A stretch of DNA of 64,000 bases from Vitrella brassicaformis. Taxonomy: Eukaryota; Sar; Vitrellaceae. The notes beneath the pieces are model-generated. The model was given only the letters and a program-made list of their open reading frames with translations. It was not told the origin of the DNA and made no database searches. The stretch is from assembly GCA_001179505.1 (NCBI GenBank), contig CDMY01000840.1:1-64000 (forward strand). The letters are read 5' to 3'. Numbering within the stretch: position 1 is the first letter of the stretch; each line of letters begins with the position of its first letter. Positions 34,392-44,690 of this stretch are shown here, piece after piece. Both the position numbers and the translations under genes were made by a program.

Positions 34392-35869
34392 CTGGTTTCG
34401 CCTTTTCTCTCTGGCCACGTGTGTGAGTGTGTGCTGTGATTTTGTGTGCTAACCCACCTGTGGCCCGTGTATTGGTGTTGTTGTTGTTGTTCGGTGTGAT
34501 GCCTCTGCCCCTGCCGCGGCCAATACCCACCCCTCCCCCTCCCCCGCCGCCACCAGCGGTGTTGCGCTGCAAAAATGGAAGGGGGGAAATGCCACCAGCA
34601 GCAGCGGCAGCAGCGGGCCGCTGCACGCCACCGCCACCCTGTGGCTGCTTTGGCTTGGCTGTGGGCTGTGTCGGGGGGGACGGCGATCCCCCGTTGTTGT
34701 TGCCACGCCGGCCGTAGTTGTAGTCATGTTGGTGGTCAGCAGGGCCAGGGCCAGTGCGGCCTGGGATGCGGTTGATGTTGCGTGGGGTGGGACTGCCCGG
34801 CGGGGACAGAATGTCGATCTCCCGACTGAAGAGGATCGACGGACCACCTGTGCAGACACGCACCACAACACACACAACAGACGCAATAATTAGGTGACGG
34901 ATGACGCGCACGTGCCTCCCGCCCCCGCCTCCTTCGTGTGTCTGCGCACCATGTCTGGCGAAGTGGTCGTCTCGTTTGTGAGAGGCCATACGGGGCGCGA
35001 GCAGCATCTTGCGCTGTGCCTCCAACTCACGCTGATGCTTGACCTCCATGCCCACGCCACCCTGAACCTCCCCCTGTTGCTGCTGCTGAAGGCCTGAGCA
35101 ATCACACGACACCACACCACACCACACCACACCACACGACACACATACACACGGACGCCGAATGGATGCTCGCAGGTGGTTCTGTGGTGTGCCGGGCAGT
35201 CTCTGGGCGTTCCTGTTGGCGAGAATACCTCGATCGAGACGGCGGAACGGGCCTGCATGAACACACACACCGTCACGGCTGTTGCAGACATACGTGAGGT
35301 CAAGTGGCGTACCAGCAGTGTTGATGTTTTGCTGCTGCGCCTCCGTCTGCGCCTGCGTCTGCGCCTGCGTCTGCGTCTGCGTCTGTGTCTGTGTGTCTTG
35401 GCGTGTGTTGATGCTGTTGTTGGTGGTGCTAGGTAGTCGCTCGCCCCCTACATAGCACCCACACATCACCCCCACACACAAAACATCCACCAGCCATCAT
35501 CTATCTCCATCAACGGCTGACCACTGCCCGAAGATGGCGACGCCGCCGATGAGAATGAGGGCTGCTGCTGCGCCTCGGATAAGTCGCCATCGCCACTACC
35601 AACAGGGGAGGGGCCTGCAACCACCCGCGCCACACCCACACACGCACACAAGACACCATGTTTGGAGGCAGGACACGATCGACGTGTGGTGCGGTTTGTG
35701 GAGGCGTGTTTCGGGTGGGTATGGGTGTGCAGTGGTGTGTGGTGTCGGTGTTGGAGGGTGTGGGATGACATGTGAGGCTGGGATGGACGGGGGAGGTGTG
35801 TTGGTGCGCATGTGGCGCATGTGGGCTGTGCGTGGCCGTACCTTTGTGTGTGTGTCTCCGGCCCGACAT
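30987..35869 (-). CDS. Large low-complexity protein with conserved core and C-terminal Tudor/KOW-like module
   Basis: Thirteen minus-strand exons: 35869-35842, 35614-35522, 35447-35313, 35252-35157 (donor approximate), 35093-34950, 34847-34458, 34337-34116, 34002-33675, 33596-33378, 33292-32032, 31975-31466, 31367-31198 and 31125-30987, about 1244 residues. The first seven introns are all phase 1. The N-terminus is Gln/Thr-, Asn- and Gly-rich. A folded core of about 200 residues (VTHALDGYVDRVHGTVDF, CYAIVDGELCEFLLHPLRNM, NPYDPNSMAIFNLNGQGYSF) is of a family I do not recognise. A long acidic and Ser/Pro-rich stretch follows. The last two exons read VGAQVMVRG, AYAGAAGVVTEI and YNVCFRGAHKHLADKPFF, which resembles a Tudor/KOW barrel. 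The 32031-31976 intron uses a GC donor and is short (56 nt), so exons 10-12 are the least certain. Confidence 0.6.
34020..35093 (-). repeat. Internal duplication of an exon plus its intron
   Basis: Exon 7 with its downstream intron (34337 down to about 34020) and exon 5 with its downstream intron (35093 down to about 34850) are related copies. Both start SGLQQQQQ and end in (M/V)ASHKR. Both are followed by nearly identical intron sequence containing GTGCGCAGACACACGAAGG. The middle of the exons has diverged or been replaced. Confidence 0.75.
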
Positions 35870-36583
35870 GGCGCAAGGGAGGGGCGAAAGCCCTTACGCT
35901 CCCCGGGGAATCACGACGCGCAACCAATCTGACCAAACACAGCAGGAAAGACACACACATGCGCCAAACGCATGCACTTCCCATGCATTTCCCCTTGGCG
36001 CATCTCCCCCCTCCTCGCCCTTCCTCGTTCGCCTCCGACGACTGTCTCAGCCTGCCTGGCTCGCCATCTCCATGAATCAACACGCCTGTCTGCCTGCACG
36101 TTCCACCCACCTGCTTGATCTCGTTCGCTCAGCCTCGGCAGGTTCAACACACACACTCGCTACAGGCTAGAAAATGTCTAAACACCCACAACAAGTGAAG
36201 CCAAGAGAGATCTTGACACGCCTCCTGAGCTCGCATCAAATCTGAGCTCGCAAAAACAAAAAGGATGGTGCACTGGCTTAAAGGCGCGTATGCACTGCAA
36301 CGTCGAGTAGTAGACTCTTTGTCTGAAAGAACTGTTGGAGCGAAGGCGAGGCGGTGCCGCGGCGAGGCGAAGCAGCTCGTGTAGTAGAGCATCCCCCGAC
36401 CCCTCTACCCTCCTTGATCTGAAGCGACACTCCCTTCCACCTTCGGCATTTGCCCATCCATCGAGCAGAGACCGACGGGAGACCGACCCAGCGCTGTCAG
36501 CGGCAGTGTAACCGACACACCCCTCGAGCTCCCTGTCTTGGCATCGTCGACCTTGCGCCGCGAGGCAGCAAGCCGTCGGCGCC
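35870..36583. promoter_or_regulatory. Divergent intergenic region, Tudor-like gene / RD-rich copy B, paired motif
   Basis: Holds two same-orientation copies of TGAGCTCGCA, with the AGCTCGC heptamers at 36228-36234 and 36245-36251 (17 bp apart), followed by an A-rich stretch (caaaaacaaaaagg). No coding exon is supported in the 714 bp. Confidence 0.5.
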
Positions 36584-37500
36584 ATGATGATCGATCCAAC
36601 CCCGACCACGCATGCGTGGACAGCCGGCGGGCCGAGAGGACCATCCCAGGTGGTCAATGGAGTCGGAGGCCAGCCATCCCCCCGTGCCAGCGGTGCGCCA
36701 GAGGCCCAGGGAGACTTCCCCGCTCTCTCCGGCTCCCCCGCCTCGCCCGATGCATCCGACCGCATCGAGCGGCTCAACTCACAGGGCAGCGCGTGGAGCC
36801 GCGGGCCATCGTTTCTCCACCACGGCAACGGCGAGGGCGAGGAGGGCGGCGGCGGTGGTGAGCGTGCGGGCCAGGGCGTCCCCGCCCACTCGCGCAGTGA
36901 GCTGTACGAAATGATTCGTTGTGTTGACCGAAACGAGGAGGACCGGCTGCCGTACCACGACCAAATCAACTGCGAGATCCATCGGCCGGAGGGCCTCCGG
37001 CATCGCAAGGACGCGGGATTCCTGTACCAGTACACGGCCCCCAGAGACCGCGACAGAGGCGGTGAGTGAGGGGGATGGATGACACAACACAACACACCAC
37101 ACCGAACCACATCAAACCACAACGCAACACACTTTTACTGATGCTCCATTGGTCCGTCAGACCGCCGCGGTCCAGGTCCCCGTCGTGAGCGCATAGAGTA
37201 CGATGAGGGCGAACACCACGAGGAGCACGAAGGCATGGACAGAGACAGAGACCTCAGGCCAAGGTACACACACACACATACACACACAGAGGAGAGAGAG
37301 ATAGACCTAGGTTGTGTTTGTGTCTGTCTGTGTGCATCCATCAGGGGTCCTCCACGTCGTGAGGCCAGCGGTGAGGAGGAGGACCGCAACCGTGACCGCC
37401 TGGGCAGCCGCCCATACGAGCAAGACCGAGACCGCCGACCGCTGGGCCCGCCGGGCATGGCTGCCAGCGACGGGACCGAGGAGCAGAGATGGAACTGGCG
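36584..37500 (+). CDS. RD-rich protein, 5' part before the assembly gap
   Basis: Exons 36584-37061, 37161-37263 and 37345 into the gap keep frame (phase 1, then phase 2). The first exon encodes a Pro/Gly/Ser-rich start (MMIDPTPTTHAW), then a conserved block reading SRSELYEMIRCVDRNEEDRL, PYHDQINCEIHRPEGLRH and DAGFLYQYTAP. Exons 2-3 are RD/RE/RP dipeptide-rich (MDRDRDLRPR, EDRNRDRLGSRPYEQDRDRR), resembling copy A. The sequence then enters 300 Ns. A second copy of the first exon follows the gap, so this may be the front of one tandem paralog or part of one internally repeated gene. Function is unknown. Confidence 0.6.
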
Positions 37501-37800
37501 NNNNNNNNNNNNNNNNNNNNNNNNNNNNNNNNNNNNNNNNNNNNNNNNNNNNNNNNNNNNNNNNNNNNNNNNNNNNNNNNNNNNNNNNNNNNNNNNNNNN
37601 NNNNNNNNNNNNNNNNNNNNNNNNNNNNNNNNNNNNNNNNNNNNNNNNNNNNNNNNNNNNNNNNNNNNNNNNNNNNNNNNNNNNNNNNNNNNNNNNNNNN
37701 NNNNNNNNNNNNNNNNNNNNNNNNNNNNNNNNNNNNNNNNNNNNNNNNNNNNNNNNNNNNNNNNNNNNNNNNNNNNNNNNNNNNNNNNNNNNNNNNNNNN
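37501..37800. other. Assembly gap (300 N)
   Basis: Exactly 300 undetermined bases lie between two near-identical copies of the same exon (36720-37061 and 37801-38133). The round size suggests a scaffolding placeholder, so the true distance and content are unknown. Confidence 0.98.
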
Positions 37801-39812
37801 CCGGCTCCCCCGCCTCGCCCGATGCATCCGACCGCATCGAGCGGCTCAACTCACAGGGCAGCGCGTGGAGCCGCGGGCCATCGTTTCTCCACCACGGCAA
37901 CGGCGAGGGCGAGGAGGGCGGCGGCGGTGGTGAGCGTGCGGGCCAGGGCGTCGTCTCCTACTCGCGCAGTGAGCTGTACGAGTTGATTTGCTGCGTTGAC
38001 CGAGACGAGGAGGGCCGGCTGCCGTACCACGACCAAATCAGCTGCGAGATCCACCGGCCGGAGGGCCTTCGGCATCCCAAGGACGCGGGATTCCTGTACC
38101 AGTACACGGCCCCCAAGGACCGCGACAGAGACGGTGAGGAAGGGCGACGGATGGCTGACACCACACACCACACAATGACCATTGTGTGTGTGTCCATCTG
38201 TCTCACTGTGTCCGTGTATGTGTGTGTGTGTGGTCTCTCAGACTACCGAGCTGGCGGTGGTGGTGTCCTTGCTGCTGCACCCACCCCGGCCCCGGCCCCC
38301 GCTTCCCCACAAGCACTTGAGCAGCCATGCTCGTCTGCGTCAGCATCAGCTGCACTTTATCGCATGGCGCCTGAGACGGCCGTGCCCGTCTCAGCCAGCC
38401 AGGAGCCCGCTGAGCCGCCAGCAGCCAAGGATTCCCCACCCCCGCCAGTCAGCAGGAGACAGGTCAGTCGAGCTGTGGGTGTCATCCACACCGCTCTGGG
38501 AGGAGGAGGCAGGCCGCGCGAAGGCACACAGCAAGGTAGTGCTGGTGAAGGGCGTCAGCGTCGCGAGAGGCCGGGGGGAGGGAAACGGGATGGAGGTCGA
38601 GGGAGACACAAGAGGCCCGACACCGCTCAAGACAATATCAATGAGGCCGCCAACGACGGTTCCTCTGCTTCTGCTTCTGCGGCTGCTGCGTCATCGTCTA
38701 CTCAGCCAGCGCCGGCAGAGTCCCCGCCTGTCCGTCACGAAGGCCCAAAGTCGCAGCAGCAGCAGCAGCGGCAGCACCGTGAGACCGCACCGACCCCCAG
38801 CCCCGCGGTTCCCAGCGGGCCCCCACTCGAGCAGCCGACCAGTCGGCACGTCGGCAAAGGGAAACGGGCCAGCGGTGATCAGACGGGCGGCACGGATGGG
38901 CCCCACGATCGAGATGAGAGGGAGAGGCCGCCGACTAGAGAGAAGCCTCAGTGTCGGGGCAAGAAGAGAACCAGTGACGCTGGGAAGGGCAGTGGGCCAG
39001 GAGGAGGCGACCGCAGGCGCGACAGGGAAAGGGACAAGGTCAAGGAGAGGGACAGGAAGGGGGGCAACCATCACCACAACCATGTGTCAGCACCGTCAGG
39101 ACCATCGTCGTCATCTGCAGCACCAGCACCCCAAGCACCCCCAGCAGCCGCGGCGGCAGCTGTGCTCAGGCCCCCCAAGGCAGAGGAGAGGCTACCCAGC
39201 CCGCCGCCCACTCTCAGGAGCGCCACCGAGCCACTCGACCGAGCCGACAACAGCGGTCAGGACAATGTCGGCAAGGAGGGCGCCTCAGGAGGGGGCGGCC
39301 GAAGGGACGACAGGGAGAGCGAGAGGGTGGCAGCCCCCCACAAAGCGCAACGGCAGCAGCAGCAGACCACCCCCACGCCCACTCCTGCACTGGTCGTGCG
39401 GATGGCCCCCCTGCCGCAGCACACGACGCTCCCCGTCCCCGCACTCATGCCGCAGAATCCCCCCTTCGAGGCCTGGACGGCGGTGCTGGTGCCGCTGCCG
39501 CATGCCGAGGGGGGGTTCACGGGCTGGCGGCGCAACACCAGGAGCGGGGAGTGGGAGCTGTGGGAGCGGAGGGGAGGGAGGTGGGAGTGGGACCCAGTGT
39601 GCGGTGAGTGGGTGAGGAGTGCTGCCGGCCGATGGGCGCTGTGGGAGGTGCGGAGCGAGGCCCAAGACGCCAATACCCGCCTCCTCTCCGTCCTCTCAAG
39701 TGCGGCAGTGGCCTTTGACGACGCCGGGGCGGCCATTAAGAGGGCGGCAGAGGAGGCGGGTGCCTGGATAGCCACCACCATGACACAGCTTTTCGGGTGC
39801 GGCGGGCAGTGA
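37801..39812 (+). CDS. RD-rich low-complexity protein, copy B (5' end in gap)
   Basis: An exon fragment 37801-38133 repeats the conserved block of the upstream exon (SRSELYELICCVDRDEEGRL, QISCEIHRPEGLRH, DAGFLYQYTAP). It is joined by a phase-1 intron to exon 38242-39812. The large exon holds Ala/Pro/Ser-rich sequence, an Arg/Asp/Lys-rich region (DRRRDRERDKVKERDRK) and a C-terminal module shared with copy A. That module runs PLPHAEGGFTGWRRNTRSGE, WELWERRGGRWEWD, then DDAGAAIKRAAEEAGAWIAT and FGCGGQ at the stop. An open frame also crosses the 38134-38241 intron, so intron retention cannot be excluded. The C-terminal module is the best-conserved part and may be the functional domain. Confidence 0.65.
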
Positions 39813-41160
39813 CGCCCACGCACCCAAGGACCTCGAGGACGTGGCCGCCAGGATCCCCTCGCCTCAGAACCACGGCGGCGTGTGGGACGAGCTCACGACC
39901 ATCGAGGAGCCAGCGGCCATCCCAGGGGCCGACCGGCCCGCGGACCTGGCGGCACGTGTGTCGGCGGCGACGTGGTTAGTGTACTGTACCTGTGGGAGAT
40001 CCACCGAGTCAACCGGCTGGCAGCACCATCACGGAGGTTTTGACACCCTGCCGTCCGTCATAGCAGACATGCCATGCCGGCCGCAGACTGGCTAGACATG
40101 TTGGGCGTCATACTCGCCGAAGGTAGCCACCCAACCAACAAGCGGCACACACAGCAGACAGACAGCCAGACAGCCAGACATCCCAAGACGGGATGGAGCC
40201 AACGTCTCCTGTTGCACTGCCTGGCTGCAGGTTACATATCTGAGGGTTGTTCGTGTCGAGAGGGTATGCGTCGACTGGGAGACGTGGTGGTCAAAGGAAT
40301 TCGCCAGCAGACGCGATGTGAGGTGTGAGCCATATCCCGTGCAGTCAGCCTCAGTACGCACCTGATGCCGACTGACTGACTGACTAACTGCCAGCTCTGC
40401 TGTGCTGTGCTGTGCTCTGCTGTGTGTGGCCACAGGTCTGTAGTACATGTACACGGTCGTCTGTATTCGATTGCCAAGGCCCCCAATCTCGGTGAGATGC
40501 CCGAGATTCATCTGCCGGGGGGCGATGAGGGCGGGAAGCCCGGCCTTCTCGCTCGTACGTGTCAGCAACGAGACCCTGGGCAACGGTCGCGGCGTGCCGT
40601 TGTTGTTCAGCCCGTGTCAGTGGGTGTGTCGGCTGGAGGTCATGGTGTACCCTGGTGGTGAGGGCCGCAAGGATGACTTCTACCTGTCCAAGCAGGAGGG
40701 CGGGCGGCCAGCAGAGTGGCCTACTGGCACGCCACCGCACCCTTCGTCAAGACGGCGTCCCGTGCTTAACTGCAGCCTCTGGTGCCCTACTGCAAGCACT
40801 GCAGCACCGAGGGCCTGACCACCGTCAGAGACGCCATCCCATCGCTCAGTGCGCAGCTGCAGCAGGCACGCTTGTCGAGTCGGCCGACAGCTCGCCTCAC
40901 ACAGACGTGCCCACATCGGCGGCAGAGTCCGCAGCGGCCCCGGCGCCCCGGGCGGCATGGACGGCAGACGGCTCACGGAGAGCCTCTCATGGATCTCGCC
41001 CACACGGGTTTTGCTGGACGGCCTCAGTGCCATGATCGAAGTCATTCCGGTCTACGCCAAGACGCAGGACAACATCGGTTCTGCCAAGGCAGCGCTGCCC
41101 CCGCCCACCACTCATGCAGCAGCGGTCAACGGGTCGACATCGGCAGCATCCCGTTCGTGA
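39813..41160 (+). pseudogene. Block B 5' remnants, mixed frames
   Basis: Short coding-like pieces without a continuous frame. At about 40560-40720 one reads VRVSNETLGNGRGVPLLFS, then RLEVMVYPGG, loosely like a TRAF/MATH strand pattern. At about 40950-41100 one reads MDGRRLTESLSWISPTRVLL, then AMIEVIPVYAKTQDNIGSAK. The last 100 bases match 6405-6500 in block A. I cannot assign a protein. Confidence 0.35.
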
Positions 41161-41812
41161 TCACGGCGACCGTCTGCTGGATCTGGTGCTCACGACGGAT
41201 CTTTCTGGTTCCAATTCGGTGGAGTGGCTGCTGGAGGTGAGGCAGCTGGAGGTGGTCTCCTGCCTGGCGTGGCAGCTCAACTACTCGACGCAGCACGCGC
41301 AGGCCGTCGTGCAGTGCGTCGTGACCACCAGCAGCCCGCCAAAATGTGTTCGAGCCCCTGCCGCTCAACTCCCGCACGTACGTCATGTCCACCAGGTCCA
41401 CTTCGCTCCACCCCCCAAACACTGCCATCTCCGTGGCCACCACCTTCCCCTCGTCCTTCTTCAACCCGTCACGCGCCTCATTGCTTCGCTCCTCCCAGCG
41501 GCGCTCATCCCTCCATGTGCCCCCTCTCACGGTCCGTGGGGGCCGGTCTGCACGATTGTCGGCGTTTGCGGCTGGGCTTAGGATAGCAGCCTTGTCAGGC
41601 ACATCTCGGTGCCGTCGGTCAAGTGGCAGAACCTGCAGGGTGAGGTTAAGATGCTGGCGGGGCTAGTAGCGAGTTTGCAGGAGACGGTGGGGGCCAACGA
41701 GATGGTCACGGCAGCACAGAAGCAGACAGGAGCGAGGTAGGCACATCAATGCCCTCTCTGAGTGTGTGTATACCATCCCTCGTCTCTGTCTCTGTGTGCT
41801 GTGTTGCCTTAG

Positions 41813-42415
41813 GTGGCAGAGCTTGTTGAGTCAATGACTCGTCATTTGATTGACGTGTGGCCCCTCTCAAAGCTGCCGGCCACAGATGAGGTCCTCGTGG
41901 CATACAAAGCTGCACACGGCCACGACGTAACCAGAGGCCTTCAACCAAGTTCCAACAAGACCTCGCCAACGCACTGCCGCCCGGCCCAGCAACCGAGCCC
42001 CGTGCGCCACAAAGGAAAACATCTGTCATGCTACGTGCCAGTGGGAAGCCGCCCACAGCTGTTCCCGATGCTGCCTTGGCGGTGACATCGGAGGAGAGCT
42101 CTCAGGGCCCTTGTCAGGTACGTGTGCACACGCAGACCACCCCTGTGTGCCATCAATCCATCCATCCATGTGTGTATGTGTGGTGCAGGCGTTCCGCACC
42201 CAGGCCGACAAGGCGAAGGTCGATAGCTCTGCGGCGAATGTGTACCTGTGCCCGCCGCTGCACGAGAGTTTCCAGCTGCTGTCCCAGCTGCTCATCCCGC
42301 CCTCGGCTGACCTGCTGCAGAGCTACCGGGACGCAATGCCGGCCAAGGGGCAGGACGACGTGCGGCGGAGGTATCTGCTGGAGATACTTGCACCAAACTA
42401 CAGAGCCGCCATGGT
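41813..42415 (+). pseudogene. Block B counterpart of the 3.7-4.75 kb fragment
   Basis: It begins VESMTRHLIDVWPLSKLPAT as in block A, then loses frame. An exon at 42190-42413 is open in full here: AFRTQADKAKVDSSAANV, LCPPLHESFQLLSQLLIPP, LLQSYRDAMPAKGQDDVRRR, and YLLEILAPNYRAAM before a GTCAGC donor. B keeps the frame that A lost through a 2-bp difference. Gene family not recognised. Confidence 0.45.
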
Positions 42416-42599
42416 CAGCACACTCCCTCACACACAGAGAAGGCCAGGAATACCGAGTAGTGTGGGTGTGTCTATGGTGTGTGTGGTGTGCAGGCCACGT
42501 GATGGGAGTGTGACGTTCAGCCACACCTCGACCATTCAGGCAGGATCTGCCCATCAGCTTCCTCTGTACCGTTAAGCAGCGGGAGAGGGAGGGAGGCGG

Positions 42600-44080
42600 C
42601 AGGGGCCATGCTCATCAAACACCTGGGGCCACGACGGTTGATACAGGCGACCTTCAGAGGGTACGTGAGGCAGCGCTGGAGGCACCAGGCAATGGCTCAT
42701 GTGTGTGTCTCCTGTGTGTGTGCCTTGGCAGGTGGGCCATGTCAGTCGTCCGAGCCAGCCCACGATGGGCGGGGGAAGGCCGTTCCGGCCGTATCCCGTC
42801 CATCACAGATGGCTCAGGACAACACACATGCCCTCCCTCTGGTCTGGTTGCCCAGCAGCGCTCTACCTTCATCTATGACCACTCGAGCGCCTGTGAGGTC
42901 GGCCACAGACTCGTCACACACGACAGCAGCCAGCTGGATGGCGCCCTGGTCGAGCGCGTGCACTTCTTCGGCTACACGCTGTTCCGCGAGGCCAGCAGCC
43001 GGCAGTGGCAGAGGTGGATCCCGAAGCAGAGGGCATCGGTCAAGGCGGTGCTGCTGTCCTACCCCAGTCAGCTGCCGGCCGATTGTCTTCGATCACCAAC
43101 TGTGCAGCAACAGTGTGCAGTGGCTCTGTCTGAGGTCGCGCGGCGGGAGTGGCCCCAGTGCTGGCAGGAGCTGATGCCGAACCTCCTCAATGCCGGTCAG
43201 CGCGACGAACAGACAAACAACCTGCCTGTCTGTCTCTCTGCATCTTCGTCTGCCTGTGTGCAGGTCGCACGAATGCCGCCCACGCGATCATCGTGATAGC
43301 CGTGATCCGCGAGCTGGCGCAGGAGTGCAGCAATGAGTCGACCCGTGGTCTGCCGCAGCGATGGCGGCTGGAGATCGTCAGCGGACTGCATTAGGTGTCC
43401 AACGACATATTCAACACCACCAGAGTGTACCTGACCTCACTGGGGCAGGAGGGCGGCGAGGCACTGCTCAGGGCGGCATCCGAGATCTTCAGGTGAGTGA
43501 GACAAGGCTGCGAAGGGCACGCCCCTAGGTGTAATGGTGTGTTGTGTGTCATGTGGATGCGTCAGGGATCTCTCTCAGGTGGTGTCGGTGAGTCGGCTGG
43601 TCGAGCTGCAGGTGGATGAGTTCCTCTCGTCCAACCTCAGCAAGTCAGACGCGTGCAGGAAGGTACGTGTGTGTCCCCATAAACCATGACGCCACATCCA
43701 CACTGATCTGTTGCTTTGTTCCCCTTCTCTCAGACAGCGCTGTCTCTCAGACAGCGCTGCAGACGTTCTCGACATTGGCGAGTGAGGTCGCCCGGCGGGA
43801 GAACAAGAACCGGCCTGCCAACGACATTGCCTGGAGCACCTCAACCGACTCACCATCAAGATCGCCGGATTCGCACACGCTGCGCTGCCGCCACCGCCAC
43901 CCGCACCATACACAGCTGAGGTACACTCATGGAGAGACAGGCACACTCAGTGGTGGTCGATCATTATGTGTTGTGTTGTGTTGTGTTGTCGTGTGGTTGG
44001 GTGTGTGTCAGATGAACGAGGTTGCGATGCAGGTGGCGTACATCCTGAGTGAGTTCCTGGAGACGTCAGGTGAGGTGCTG
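42600..44080 (+). pseudogene. Exportin (Crm1/exportin-5-like) N-terminal region, disabled
   Basis: Exon-like segments in order. About 42853-43195 reads YDHSSACEVGHRLV, then FGYTLFREASSRQWQRW, KAVLLSYP, and EVARREWPQCWQELMPNLLN. About 43263-43492 reads HAIIVIAVIRELAQE. About 43566-43661 reads VSRLVELQVDEFLSSNL. A segment from about 43748 reads TALQTFSTLASEVARRENKN. The REWPxxW motif after a helical pair, with CxxxLS-like spacing, is characteristic of exportin HEAT repeats 1-4. An in-frame TAG (43392-43394) interrupts GLH/VSNDIF, and a further frame change near 43828 precedes HLNRLTIKIAGFAHAALP. The acceptor of the last exon is duplicated by a 17-bp tandem repeat near 43730-43764. If the locus is transcribed, no full exportin could be made. 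Confidence 0.55.
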
Positions 44081-44690
44081 CTGCAGAGGCTCCCCGCCGA
44101 CACGATCGCCGTGCTGTGGCGGCATGGTGTGGTCCGTCTGATGCGTAACGCGTCGATGGACCTGGTGGCTGCGGTGCTGCGCGGAGCGGCCATGTGCACC
44201 AAACAGCTCGGACTGTGGGCCAAGTTGATATGTGCGACCTTCAGAGGGTACGTGAGGGAGCCTGGAGGCACCAGGCAACGGCTCATGTGTGTGTCTCCTG
44301 TGTGTGTGCCTTGGCAGGTGGGCCATGTGAGTCGTCCGAGCCAGCCCACGATGGGCGGGGGAAGGCCGTTCCGGCCGTATCCCGTCCATCACAGATGGCT
44401 CAGGACAACACACATGCCCTCCCTCTGGTCTGGTTGCCGAGCAGCGCTCTACCTCCATCTACGACCACTCGAGCGCCTGTGAGATGGCCCACAGACTCGT
44501 CACACACGACGGCAGCCAGCTGGATGGCGCCCTGGTCGAGCGCGTGCACTTCTTCGGCCACATGCTGTTCCGCGAGGCCAGCAGCCGGCAGTGGCAGAGG
44601 TGGACGCCGGGGCAGAGGGCATCGGTCAAGTCGGTGCTGCTGTCCTACCCCACTCGGCTGCCGGCCGATCAACGGTGTGTAAGCACACCA
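44081..44690 (+). pseudogene. Second exportin-like fragment in block B
   Basis: Carries LLQRLPADTIAVLWRHGVV, the helical exon with LVAAVLRGAAMCTKQLG and the shared intron. Another copy of the YDHSSACE...FREASSRQWQRW exon (about 44440-44660) then breaks off after SYPTRLPAD into unrelated sequence. It matches 5480-6095 in block A closely. Confidence 0.5.

Larger units (their letters stand above)
41040..44690 (+). repeat. Block B of the rearranged segmental duplication
   Basis: This is the partner of block A (3390-6780), with the matching pieces in another order and with additional exons (about 43120-44080) that A lacks. The stretch 41340-41545 has no partner in A. On the minus strand it reads KKDEGKVVATEMAVFGGWSE, which may belong to an unrelated inserted fragment. 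Confidence 0.8.

Noticed and set aside
37501-37800. Continuous 832-codon reading frame through the gap
   Set aside because: The frame across 300 Ns is meaningless because the true gap length is unknown. The sides carry duplicate exons.
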